Origin: Actinernus sp. WN-2022
Lineage: Eukaryota; Cnidaria; Anthozoa; Actiniaria; Actinernidae
Assembly (NCBI GenBank): GCA_030867875.1
Contig: JAOWCC010000916.1
Location: 1 to 64,000 of the forward strand
DNA: 64,000 nucleotides
Direction: 5' to 3'
Shown here: in pieces, positions 55,073 through 64,000 of the stretch
Layout: each line of letters opens with the position of its first letter
Numbering within the stretch: the first letter of the stretch is position 1
The notes under the pieces: model-generated
Told to the model about the DNA's origin: nothing
Databases searched by the model: none
Seen by the model: only the letters and a program-made list of their open reading frames with translations
Position numbers and translations under genes: made by a program

Positions 55073-56160
55073 TGCTGTTGAATAATAGCTTGGTTGATTA
55101 TATGACAAATGGCCCTAATAACAGTTGTGTTCTTTATTGAATCCCACCACCGCTCATGTGTTCAGCTGACTATTAAATAAGACAAACACTTCAGAAATAT
55201 TAAACGTAAAAACTCCGAGACAGCAGCCCAAAATATTTTCGCCTTTCACACTTCTTTATAATATTTATCACCGCCGTTTGTGTATATCGGCGAAAGCACT
55301 TACCTCCTTGCTGCTTCACAGCTCGCTTATAACGCATCCTCCCATATATTCTGATAACCTTACTGAAAATCGTTACTTAAAATGTAATATGGAAGCCTGA
55401 GCTTTCGGCACAAAATAATAACAAACAACGGCCGCTCGATCGCTTCAGTTCCCGTTATAAATACCGGTGTTGCGAGGCCAGCTTTATAGTTTGCCGTGCA
55501 AAGCATAACATCAAATAAACTTTAGCGTCTGTAGTTGCACATTTATAGCACATCCCTGTGTTGCTCAAGGTTTCGGCTGAAATCATTGCAAATGTTCGCA
55601 GTCCTAATATAAGGCATATTTTCGAAATTAAAATCTCAAGTTCTTGCCGTCTGAATTTCTCCACGTGCAAATCAGTCAGGCCTGAAGGTGTCAGTCTGAG
55701 TTGATCGCTGCACTTTCTGAAGCCAAGTTGGCAATGAAACCGTGTAAAACTATACTCTTAGTCTTACCAGAAAACTTCTACTGGGAAAGTGGAATCCTTT
55801 TGAACTAAATGCGCCTTAATTCGTAGAATAGTGAGTGACTGTCTTCCCAAAATTTTACAGGTCAAAAAGAAGTGGTAATTTGCATATTGCGATCGACTCA
55901 ACAATAATCTCTAAACGCGCAAATCAAAGCAGTTGGATCGAACTGCAAAACCTGGGAAACCTGGCAAAACGAAAGAAACAGTTAATAAACACTACCATAA
56001 ACGAATCAAAGCAAATTGTTAAATACATCTGTCTTTGAAAATAAGTTTTTCAAAATTATTACCGAAAGTCTTTCTAAATAAATTTTCCGTATACACTTGT
56101 AAACAAACCACGATCGAGCGTGCATTGTACTCGCGTTTCGAAGTTTGGACTTGAAACTTT
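55073..56160. other. Interior of element 2, right side
   Basis: AT-rich; no gene recognised. The ORF at 55835-56038 has no family. Confidence 0.35.
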
Positions 56161-56164
56161 CTGT

Positions 56165-56360
56165 ATTGTTTAACTTTGTGCGTGGCCTTGCAGTTGAGCC
56201 GCAAAAAGCGGATTATCCACTCTTTAGTTCTTGCGCGTTCTTGCGGCTGAGCCACAAAAAGCGGGCTATCAACTTCTTTAACTTCTTGCGTGTTCTTGCG
56301 GGTGAGCCGCAAAAAGCGGGTTATAAACTTCTTGTGGGTTCTTGCGGGACTTCTTGCGGG
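56165..56360. repeat. AACTTCTTGCGG array, right arm of element 2
   Basis: Degenerate units (GTTCTTGCGGG, AACTTCTTGCG, GAGCCGCAAAAAGCGG) in inverted orientation to the left arm. Three ~50-bp higher-order copies contain GAGCC(G/A)CAAAAAGCGG. Confidence 0.8.
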
Positions 56361-56408
56361 TGCATTCTTTTTGAGCTGTACTGTACATGTACATGTATTC
56401 CAAACACA

Positions 56409-56990
56409 ATCACTTTCAGAAATTTGCATAATGAGCCCACCAGCTCATCTAAAGAGATTATGACTGCTGACCATAACATTTTAATACCACCTGCACCATA
56501 ATAATTATTGAAGGAATGTCTCTCCTGATCGTATTCTAAATTCTCCTTCAATTTCTTTGTTTTTAAGGAGAATTTAGAATGTGATCAAGAGTCACTTACA
56601 CCGCTTTTGCACACAGCCTTATTGATGTTGAAGTTTTTTTCATTATTTGTACCTACATGTATTATTATTTCACTCACCTACACTAGCACTTTTCCAGCAT
56701 TAGTTTATACTAGTTGCAAGTCCATATTCTAAGCCATTTCTAAGACATTCTCGCTCGCCTGAAACTGAAAGCATCTCATCTTTCACTCAGAGCTCCAATA
56801 AATCTGTGGGATTCAAACAGCAGGGGGTAAGGGGTGTTACTAAAATGAGTAATGCAGTAACAAGTAATGGAGTAATGAGATAAACATTCAAGTGGTTGAC
56901 ATTAAATGCACTAACACAAATCCTAACCAGAAGCAATAAAACTTACACTAACCATTACCAAAACATATAGGGTTCACAGGTAAATAAGAA
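56409..56990. repeat. Segmental duplicate, copy 1
   Basis: Matches 58383-58870: CACTTTCAGAAATT, GCCCACC-GCTCATCTAAAG, AACATTTTAATA-CACCTGC, AAATCTGTGGGATTCAAACA, CAGCAGGGGGTAAGGGGTG. No coding signal. A 16-bp-stem hairpin lies at 56529-56580. Confidence 0.85.
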
Positions 56991-57307
56991 ATGAAAAAAA
57001 TATGATATTGTAAGGCAAACATCATAACTGCTTTACAAAATTGGCACTGGGTCTAGTTTTGACATCATCAACAGAACACGCTCGATGCACCGAAATGTTT
57101 AGGGAGATATTAACATCTTTCTTGGTTATCTATTCAATTATTTTGCAAATAAGCCAACGCTTTTTACCGGTGAAGAGACGAGTTCCATTGATGATGTCAC
57201 ATTTTATCCTCATCCCAGTCCCCGAACGTACAAGGAAATTAATCTATATTTGGAAGTTCTCTCTAAAAAAAAGCACAACTGGCCAGGGCTTATATGCACT
57301 TTAACCT
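56991..57307. other. Unrecognised spacer
   Basis: ORF 57041-57304 shows no family; no repeats seen. Confidence 0.3.
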
Positions 57308-57725
57308 CGAAAATCCCTCATTAGGGATGTTTCTAATTTTCCCTCATGTTACTGTGCATGAGGGAAAATTAGAAACTAAATTTCCCTTATGTATAATAGA
57401 GGTAATTGGCTAACTCTGTTGCCACCCAATTCAGATCATGTGATGTACATTTGTAAACAGATGCTACTCTGGGGAATTATTCCTTTTCATTCTAATCATA
57501 ATGCAGTCATGCCTATCTGAATAAATTAAATTTTCAAAGAGTCAATTCTCCAGAGTAATGTGTTTACATCACATGATCTGACTTGGGTGGCAACAGCGTT
57601 AGCCGATTACCTCTATTACAGGAGAGAAATTTAGCATTCTTTTTTTAAATTTTCCCTCATGTTACATTCATTTTTCCGAGGGAAGTTTAACCTCAAATTC
57701 CCTCATTAGGGATTAATGCTTCTAA
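57308..57725. mobile_element. Foldback element, ~60-bp inner arms
   Basis: AGAGGTAATTGGCTAACTCT then GTTGCCACCCAA...CATGTGATGTA (57398-57460) is reversed at 57559-57613. Outer parts share AATTTTCCCTCATGTTAC and AATCCCTCATTAGGGAT, partly in direct orientation. Non-coding. Confidence 0.55.
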
Positions 57726-58382
57726 TGTTTCTATGCAAGTGCAGGCTGGACAGCGGTACTTTATTCCCCCTGCAGCCCTGGGTAGGTAGGAGTGCAATGA
57801 CCCCCTGCACACTGGATATAATTACAGTTCAATCTCTTGAGTACTAGTCATAAACCCACGGTTTTATCCATGTGGGACTCTTTTGCAGTTTGTGCATGTG
57901 CAACCTGAAGTACATAAATTGCATCACAGTCTCCTTTCCGAGTTTGTTTTTGCCTGCGGCATTGGGACTTCCACAAATCCTCCCTGGGCTCGCGGGGAAA
58001 TTTCTTCACTAATTTCCCTCGCTGCCATGGTATTACTTATAATTAATCCTGTGAACACATGTAGTTTTACAGATATATATGGGCCATTCCACATGAGAAC
58101 TTGTATTTAGCCAAATTTTAAAATTGATAATCTCAAAAGAAAAGCCGTATCATTTAAGAGTAAGAACTCTGAACTATTGAAAATAAGTACATGTAAGTTG
58201 AGTGAGATATTGGCCACGCCCATTCTGTGGGGGGTCTAGCTTTGCGAGTACAACAAATTTGAGGAAAGAGTGGTAAAATGGATAAAAAAAAAATCATATG
58301 TGCCCCATGCCCCAATCTGGAGCATGAGGCCGCTGTTACATGATTCAACTCCCTTTTACATTTTTATGTTTCTGGCAGAACT
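57726..58382. other. Unrecognised, with part of the 52757-type repeat
   Basis: 57960-58060 has GGGGAAATTT...ACTAATTTCCCTC...CATGGTATTACTTA, also seen at 59950-60003. 58317-58376 matches the right part of the foldback at 52530-52782. Confidence 0.45.
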
Positions 58383-58870
58383 ATCACTTTCAGAAATTTC
58401 CACATTGAGCCCACCGGCTCATCTAAAGAGATTCTGACTGCTGACCGTAACATTTTAATATCACCTGCACCATAATTGAAGGTCTGTGTCTCCTGATGGT
58501 ATTCTAAATTCTCCTTCAATTTCTTTGTTTTCTAAGGGAGAATTTAGAATGTGCCTTATTAATATTTAAGTTATTTTTCATTATTTGTACCTATTATTAT
58601 TTCACTCACCTACACTACTGGTAGCACTCTGAAAGTTTCAAAGCATCTTTCACACAGAGCTCCAATAAATCTGTGGGATTCAAACAGCAGGGGGTAAGGG
58701 GTGATACTAAAATGAGTAATGCAGTAACAAGTAATGGAGTAATGCATTAACACAAATCCTAACTCGAAGCAATAAAACTTACACTAACCATTACCAAAAC
58801 AAGGTACATGAACATATAGGGTTCACAAGTAAATAAGAAATGAAACAATATGATATTGTAAGGCACACAG
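58383..58870. repeat. Segmental duplicate, copy 2 (no element-2 insertion)
   Basis: Paralogue of 56409-56990 directly joined to the paralogue of 52760-52789, so it represents the uninterrupted arrangement. It keeps the hairpin at 58499-58551. Confidence 0.85.
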
Positions 58871-59889
58871 CATGACCACTATGCTAAGTGGCTATTCAAT
58901 CTCAAAAAATGACAAATGTTCATCTTTAGGCGAGTCCTAGGAGTGTAGGTGAGCAAGAACCAGTCTTTTACATGAGCATTTATTTGTAAAATGTTTAGGG
59001 TAAGTTTTATGGTTTGAGTAAGGGTTTGTGTTTATAGTGCATTTATTTTTAACTACTTGAATTCTTAACTTATTTATCCTTATTCAGTTAGGGATGGACC
59101 ATTATATTTTTGAGGGGGGATGGGCATTAAAAGCTCTGTAAGAATCTTTATCAGATCGCTTGCTTGGAATAATGCTTTTTACATGCAAGTATACAATGCT
59201 CATTATCTCTGTGACATGGATATAAAATATCACTTCTGAACAGTGTACCGGTAATCTATGTTTCTCAAAATTTCATTAACAAGTATACATTTGTACTTTG
59301 GCAACAGACAAGTAAATATGAAATAACTGCCCATAAAATGTTTTGATTGAGTGTACTGGATAGCTACCACCAATGCTGAAGATATATACAGTATACAGTT
59401 AACAGTGTTGTATCCAGAGCACATAATTGCAGGATGAAACATTTTCCATTTTGGATACATAAAAATGATGCAAAGGGGTCTTTTTGGATGCAGCTCATTG
59501 GCTTCAAATTATGAAAATGCGACAGCATTTTGGAAAATTCTGAAGATAAATTCCCCAAAGTTAGGGATGCAGCTTATAGCCAAGTACTTTTCAAAACAAC
59601 TGTTCAAACTTTGTTCAAACCCGCTTCTTCCATGTGAGATACTTAAAACCATATACGCATGACCTTTAAATATTTAGTCAAGCACATAATTACATTGTGT
59701 TTTACTGCTATTCTTCTCAAAAACAACACACTTGTGCCCAGGGGAAGTCAAGGTCATTCAATCGAGCATTAAAACATTTTCGAAAGCAACTCAACTGTGA
59801 CATCTTTAGTTTAGGCAGAGAAAACTAAACTTCTCAGAGATTTGTTCCATTCCTCAGCGATCAGGGTATTACAAAGTTATACCATGACA
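58871..59889. other. Unrecognised AT-rich DNA
   Basis: No gene or repeat family recognised; ORFs at 59230-59662 are short and without signature. Confidence 0.35.
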
Positions 59890-60000
59890 ATTCGGGAAAT
59901 CAGTGATTAAATTTCCGAAGTGGCCTCAGGACTTCAACAAACTCTCCCTCGGCATGTGGGGAAATTTAATCACTAATTTCCCTCTTGTCATGGTATTACT
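59890..60000. repeat. Foldback, ~37-bp imperfect arms
   Basis: TACCATGACAATTCGGGAAATCAGTGATT-type left arm pairs with AATCACTAATTTCCCTCTTG and TCATGGTA on the right. The right arm is shared with 58005-58045. Confidence 0.55.
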
Positions 60001-60856
60001 TAGAAGCCAAAAAAACATGAATATCAACAGAGCTTTCAAACTACGCCAACAGCTGGCAGAGCTCTGGTGAGGTACATTGCCATTTATTTTCTTTATCAAC
60101 ATACAATGAAACTTTCACTTGATTTTTAGCCTTTTGTCACAGATGTCTACTTTACTACGTTGATCTCACATACTCAAACAAATTGTGACCTCTCACAGGA
60201 AAATGTACACTAACCGATATCCATTAAATGGGACAGACCATTCGTCATCTGTTAAGTACTGTAAAGATCCTTTTATAAGCTGCACCCATAGATAAGGTGC
60301 ACCCAGACTATAGTGGCCTAAATCTCGAAAAAAGTTTTTTGAGAAAGCTGTTCGAACACAGTTGCTTTCTCAAGTGTTCACCTTATTCTTCAAGCATTGT
60401 GAGTGTCAAATCTTTGCTCATAAATTCAACTCAAAATACTTTAAACTAGTAGATTTGCAATAAACCTCTCTCTGTTATTTATTTATTTTTCAGGTATTTT
60501 TAAGTTGTTTATACCTGTCCAAATTGAGCTAAGCTGCTAATAATGCGACTTCGCCACAGGGTTAGAACGTTCAACAAGCTTGGTAACCAGGCCTACACGT
60601 AATTGGTTGACTTGCCGCATTGGACCCGAGGCTAGTAAAGTGAAATTATGGTTTATGCTTAGGTTGCGCACACAAGCAACAGGACATTTTGTCCATGCTG
60701 TTTGACTAATATATTCAGCCATTAGATAAAAAAATTCATCCTTTACATCCAAACCTTCATCCGTTACTGTAGATCAAACATTCATCTGTTACATCAAAAC
60801 CATAGTGCATTTAATAGTTTACCAATCAACGTTGGTTTCAACGATCATCTGTTAGC
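60001..60856. other. Unrecognised spacer
   Basis: Contains irregular repeats of CATCTGTTAC and CATCCGTTAC around 60735-60855. No gene recognised. Confidence 0.35.
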
Positions 60857-61573
60857 TACAGTCCCTGTCAAAAGTTTTTCAACCGTATACGGTACCGTAT
60901 GTGCTTCGGTAAAACGAAGATTCGGTAACCACATGTGGTAGATTTCGTTCGGTAAACTCCATTCGTTTTAAGACCGAATTCGTTTTACTGAAAGTGGTAG
61001 AGTCACCGATTTCGTTTTACTGAAAGTGGTTCGGTCACCGATTGTGTTTTAACGAAAGTGGTTCGGTCACCGATTGTGTTTTAACGAAGGTGGTTCGGTC
61101 ACCGATTGTGTTTTAACGAAAGTGGTTCAGTCACCGATTTCGTTTACCGAAAGTGGTTCAGTCACCGATTTCGCTTCACCAAACATTGCAGGTCAAGACA
61201 GTCTACAAATTGTTACTTGTACAGTCCCTGTCAAAAGTTTTTCACACCGTACGAACCACATGTGGTAGCATGTGGCACATGTGCCACATGTGTTTACCAC
61301 TTTCGGTAAAATGAATGTGGCGAAATGTGGCGAAGCGAAATCGGTGACCGAACCACTTTCGTTAAAACACAATCGGTGACCGAACCACTTTCGTTAAAAC
61401 ACAATCGGTGACCGAACCACTTTCGTTAAAACACAATCGGTGACCGAACCACTTTCAGTAAAACGAAATCGGTGACTCTACCACCTTCAGTAAAACGAAT
61501 TCGGTGACTCTATCACCTTCGGTAAAACGAATTCGGTGATTCGACCACCTTCGGTAAAATGAATTCGGATAGT
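60857..61573. mobile_element. Minisatellite-armed CAGT structure 3
   Basis: TACAGTCCCTGTCAAAAG occurs at 60857 and again, in the same orientation, at 61220. Between and after these lie two arrays of a 32-bp unit (CGAAAGTGGTTCGGTCACCG then ATTGTGTTTTAA): ~6 units at 60970-61180 and ~8 reverse-complement units at 61330-61573. The centre has CATGTGGCACATGTGCCACA palindromes. The ends look Tc1/mariner-like, but no inverted end is found at the right, so the structure may be nested or truncated. Confidence 0.6.
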
Positions 61574-62303
61574 CATCATGTTATGTAAATATGGCGCTAC
61601 GTACGTGATCAATTCTAGTTTAGTTGTAGCAAAGTTCGGCGTTTTTATTCATCTGATAAACTTTACAGACTTCTGTACTTTCATACTTTAATCTATCCCT
61701 CAATCCCTTCACGATTCTTTAAAAGTCGTTGCGTACGCTGTATGTTTTCAATTCAACAGATTCAAGAGCTTTTCGGTGCTTACATGTGCTTTCAGCCGTG
61801 GAAACTAATTGTCTGGTTTTTGACACAACAAGAATGTCGCGAACTTCGCGGAACATGTGATCTTATTGCAGAATGCAGAGTTAAATAATGCGGGAAAGTT
61901 TCTCAACTTTTAATACTGGCAAGTGATAAACGTCTACCAAATAGAATATTCTGGAATTCTTTTTATTTAACGTGGGATCCGTCATTTTGCTCAAATTGCT
62001 CGAACAGAAGTGTGACATTTTTGAATAATCAATGAGCTCTGACAGCAGTGTTTGTTTTGCTTTGAGATCACACCAAAAATTATCTTGATATCTTCCTACT
62101 GAATCAAATGCTTTAAAAGTTTTGTATTTTATTTACGGTCTGAACAGTTTTCACCTAATGCGAAAACTGGTTTGAGTCCATTCTGTCAAATAAAAACACC
62201 CAGGTGAATACATTTTGGATATTTTAATTCGTTATTGGTTATTTTGCCGTGAGATTGCACCGAATCTTCTGGAGTTTCAATTTATCACTTCGTCAATTTG
62301 TGA
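61574..62303. other. Unrecognised spacer
   Basis: No gene, repeat or regulatory motif recognised. Confidence 0.35.
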
Positions 62304-62473
62304 TTGGCATTGCGGTTTATAATTGCTGTGAGACCGGACTGCAGCGATTGGTCTGATGTCAGATGTGAAACAAACAAGTCTCAGGTCCTCGATCGATCAA
62401 ACATAGGACCTGTCAAAACTCAGACTGACAGGTTCACGTATGGCACGCCAATGGTAGCAAAATTCAACTCCGG

Positions 62474-62846
62474 CATTCAACTTCAATTCAACCCTCATTC
62501 AACTTCAATTCAACCCTCATTCAACTTCAATTCAACCCTCATTCAACTTCAATTCAACCCTCATTCAACTTCAATTCAACCCTCATTCAACTTCAATTCA
62601 ACACTCATTCAACTTCAATTCAACACTCATTCAACTTCAATTCAACCCTCATTCAACTTCAATTCAACCCTCGTTCAACTTCAATTCAACCCTCATTCAA
62701 CTTCAATTCAACTTCAATTCAACCCTCGTTCAACTTCAATTCAACCCTCATTCAACTTCAATTCAATCCTCATTCAACTTCAATTCAACCCTCATTCAAC
62801 TTCAATTCAACCCTCATTCAACTTCAATTCAACCCTCGTTCAAGTA
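62474..62846. repeat. 22-bp minisatellite
   Basis: About 17 tandem units of TTCAACTTCAATTCAACCCT+CA with single-base variants (CGTT, ACACTC, TCCTC) and one partial unit near 62710. Because 22 is not a multiple of 3 and no frame has a stop, a 217-codon ORF (62304-62957) passes through; I regard that ORF as an artefact. Confidence 0.95.
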
Positions 62847-62942
62847 TTGAAATTTAGTGCCTTTTGGGCCATTATCGGGTTCTTTCTCAGAACACCCATG
62901 CAGAAACCGCATAATTGTATGGAACGCGGGCTCTGGTTTTTC

Positions 62943-62953
62943 CCGCCATTTTG
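62943..62953 (-). promoter_or_regulatory. YY1-like motif near the HECT-like gene start
   Basis: CCGCCATTTTG is the reverse complement of CAAAATGGCGG, an element often found close to transcription starts. It lies 50 bp before the ATG at 63003. Function is inference. Confidence 0.35.
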
Positions 62954-63002
62954 TTAGGTGAGTGCTGGCGCTTCAGTCAGGCTTCGGTTTTTGCACTTAA
63001 AA

Positions 63003-64000
63003 ATGGAAGAAAATCTTCAAAACCTGTCAACTTGTTTACAGAAAGCGTCTGAACTTGTTGCAGATCTCGCAAGCGAACAAGGGACAGGAGCTGAAAGAGT
63101 ACGATCCCCTGTTTCGGTGTCGAATACAAGATTGGGTATGGTACCAATCATGGCGACAAGATCCGTTGCTCAGGTTGGAAATGCTGTTAACAGAGCCCGT
63201 GCTATGATGCAACAGTCAAGCTCTCGAGGTCTTTACTCTAGACTTAACCAAAGAGAGAGGCTTAGGGCTACAACTCCAAACACCTCCAGTGCAAAAAAGA
63301 TGAAAGTTTCTGTAGTAGACGAACCAAAAGTGTTCGAATTTGTGCTTGTCAATTTCGATGACGAGGATGGTATTGAGGAAGGTGAGAATTTGCTGCTATG
63401 TGATGAAGCAATCACATTACGTGGCTTTGTACACCTCAATACCAAGGCCAAAGAAGCAGAAATTCGTAAAGAGATTTCCAAAGCAATCCAGATACGGTTT
63501 CCTCTAGTCAGGGAAAAGGACTTCGAATTCTTGAAAGCGAACCGAAGAAAATTGACAAAACCTGTTAACTTACAAGAATATAATTATAAACAGGTTAAGC
63601 TTCTGGCTGGCCAGGGTGCCATTTATGTTAAACTAAAGAACGGTTATAACTTTGTCTTGTCACAAGATGAACCAAGTGAAATGCTGGAAAATACGAAGGA
63701 GCCAAAGGAAACTGTTCATAGTTGCACACGTAGCTATAGCCAGCCATCCCAGCTGGAAGTGCAGGACACTGAACTACTGGAAAGTGTTTTTGCAGAAAGC
63801 AAAGATGCTAGCATTTCAGAAGGAGATGACTTTTCAACCATCATTGCTATATGTAAATCAAATAACATTGAGAATCCAACTGAAATTCTAAGATGTGCAC
63901 AAAAGTCCATTGTCACTGGTAGACCTCTAGAGGCAAGTGACTTAACTGATTCCTTGGAGGGAGATACCAATTACATACTGGTAAACAGACACAATCTCTT
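63003..64000 (+). CDS. G2E3/HECT-type E3 ubiquitin ligase-like protein, N-terminal part
   Basis: ATG at 63003 (AAAATGG context) opens 332 codons without a stop, running off the window. Residues ~1-20 form a heptad-like helix; ~25-100 are Ser/Arg-rich and probably disordered. A conserved-looking block spans ~115-220: FEFVLVNFDDEDG, LRGFVHLNTKAKEAEIRKEI, FPLVREKDFEFLKANRRKL and VKLLAGQGAIYVKLKNGYNF. This resembles the region before the HECT domain in G2E3-like proteins of fish and cnidarians. The last codons, ILVNRHNLL, look like the very start of a HECT domain. Such ligases take ubiquitin from an E2 on a catalytic Cys near the C-terminus, outside this window. No intron is seen. Start choice: first ATG in frame, preceded by a stop-containing, promoter-like region. 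A transposon-captured HECT gene is an alternative. Confidence 0.6.
   Translation, partial: MEENLQNLSTCLQKASELVADLASEQGTGAERVRSPVSVSNTRLGMVPIMATRSVAQVGNAVNRARAMMQQSSSRGLYSRLNQRERLRATTPNTSSAKKMKVSVVDEPKVFEFVLVNFDDEDGIEEGENLLLCDEAITLRGFVHLNTKAKEAEIRKEISKAIQIRFPLVREKDFEFLKANRRKLTKPVNLQEYNYKQVKLLAGQGAIYVKLKNGYNFVLSQDEPSEMLENTKEPKETVHSCTRSYSQPSQLEVQDTELLESVFAESKDASISEGDDFSTIIAICKSNNIENPTEILRCAQKSIVTGRPLEASDLTDSLEGDTNYILVNRHNL

Larger units (their letters stand above)
52798..56383. mobile_element. Minisatellite-armed CAGT element 2
   Basis: A 3586-bp element flanked by TA (52796-52797, 56384-56385). The ~28-bp inverted ends (CAGTACAGC then AAAAAGAATGCAC, two or three mismatches) again resemble Tc1/mariner ends. 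Both arms consist of degenerate ~12-bp CCGCAAGAAGTT units (52825-52970 and, reversed, 56165-56360). The interior holds a large palindrome (53207-55072). A diverged paralogue of the flanks at 58374-58390 (GGCAGAACT next to ATCACTTTCAG) lacks the element. No transposase. Confidence 0.75.

Noticed and set aside
52790..56408. Helitron interpretation of the element-2 insertion
   Set aside because: Ends are inverted repeats with TA flanks; no TC start, CTRR end or 3' hairpin.
62304..62957. 217-codon ORF with QLQFNPHSTSIQPSF repeats
   Set aside because: Created by the 22-bp minisatellite; no upstream gene features, and the repeat shifts frame each unit.

Overview
This is a eukaryotic, intron-bearing and very repeat-rich window of about 39% G+C. 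It looks like anthozoan cnidarian DNA (coral or sea anemone). That assignment is inferred from the mixture of families: CARD-like and alpha-kinase-like exons, HIRAN-like proteins, Penelope-like elements, PHD-finger LINEs and Tigger/pogo elements. No rRNA, CRISPR array or prokaryotic operon is visible. The only convincing intact host gene is at the right edge (63003 to the window end): an uninterrupted 332-codon N-terminal part resembling G2E3/HECT-type ubiquitin ligases.

Layout. 1-6500: a terminal-inverted-repeat element (57-909) with a 5-bp target duplication, a broken coiled-coil gene and decayed coding remnants. 6500-7700: the first, truncated copy (A) of a recurring cassette. 8800-12030: three non-autonomous DNA elements. 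The last (10407-12024) has near-perfect CAGT ends whose arms are built of an 11-bp GC-rich minisatellite. 13180-25950: cassette copies B and C in a head-to-tail duplication of about 6 kb with a 5-bp microhomology junction, ending inside a LINE. 26460-37870: a Mutator-like fragment, cassette copy D, a Penelope-like/DNA-element composite, then copy E, whose first exon is split by a clean TTAA-flanked element. 38270-45640: a ParB-like pseudogene, a decayed Tigger transposase, a second Penelope-like element interrupted by a 1.6-kb DNA element, and a Harbinger-like end. 46400-52400: fragments of several LINEs and an LTR. 52500-58900: a 3.6-kb CAGT-ended element holding a 720-bp-arm palindrome; a diverged paralogue of its flanks lacks the insertion. 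60850-62850: a third minisatellite-armed structure and a 22-bp minisatellite. 63000-64000: the HECT-like gene.

The cassette. Fullest form (copies B and E): exon 1 (113 codons, unknown N-terminal domain), a phase-0 intron, exon 2 (linker plus an alpha-kinase-like N-lobe), then a CARD-like C-terminal exon ending at a GTAAGT donor. Exactly 11 nt beyond that donor a Tigger/pogo-type element begins (TA target, CAGTT ends). It carries an array of AACTCGAA motifs, a divergently transcribed HIRAN-like ORF and a transposase start with a CENP-B/psq helix-turn-helix. All five copies are truncated, mutated or both, so the cassette is a family of decayed segmental duplicates rather than working kinase genes. 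The HIRAN-like ORF is still open in copies B and D.

The least expected pattern is that three unrelated-looking structures (10407-12024, 52798-56383, 60857-61573) begin with TA-CAGT ends of Tc1/mariner type and carry different minisatellites in inverted orientation just inside those ends.
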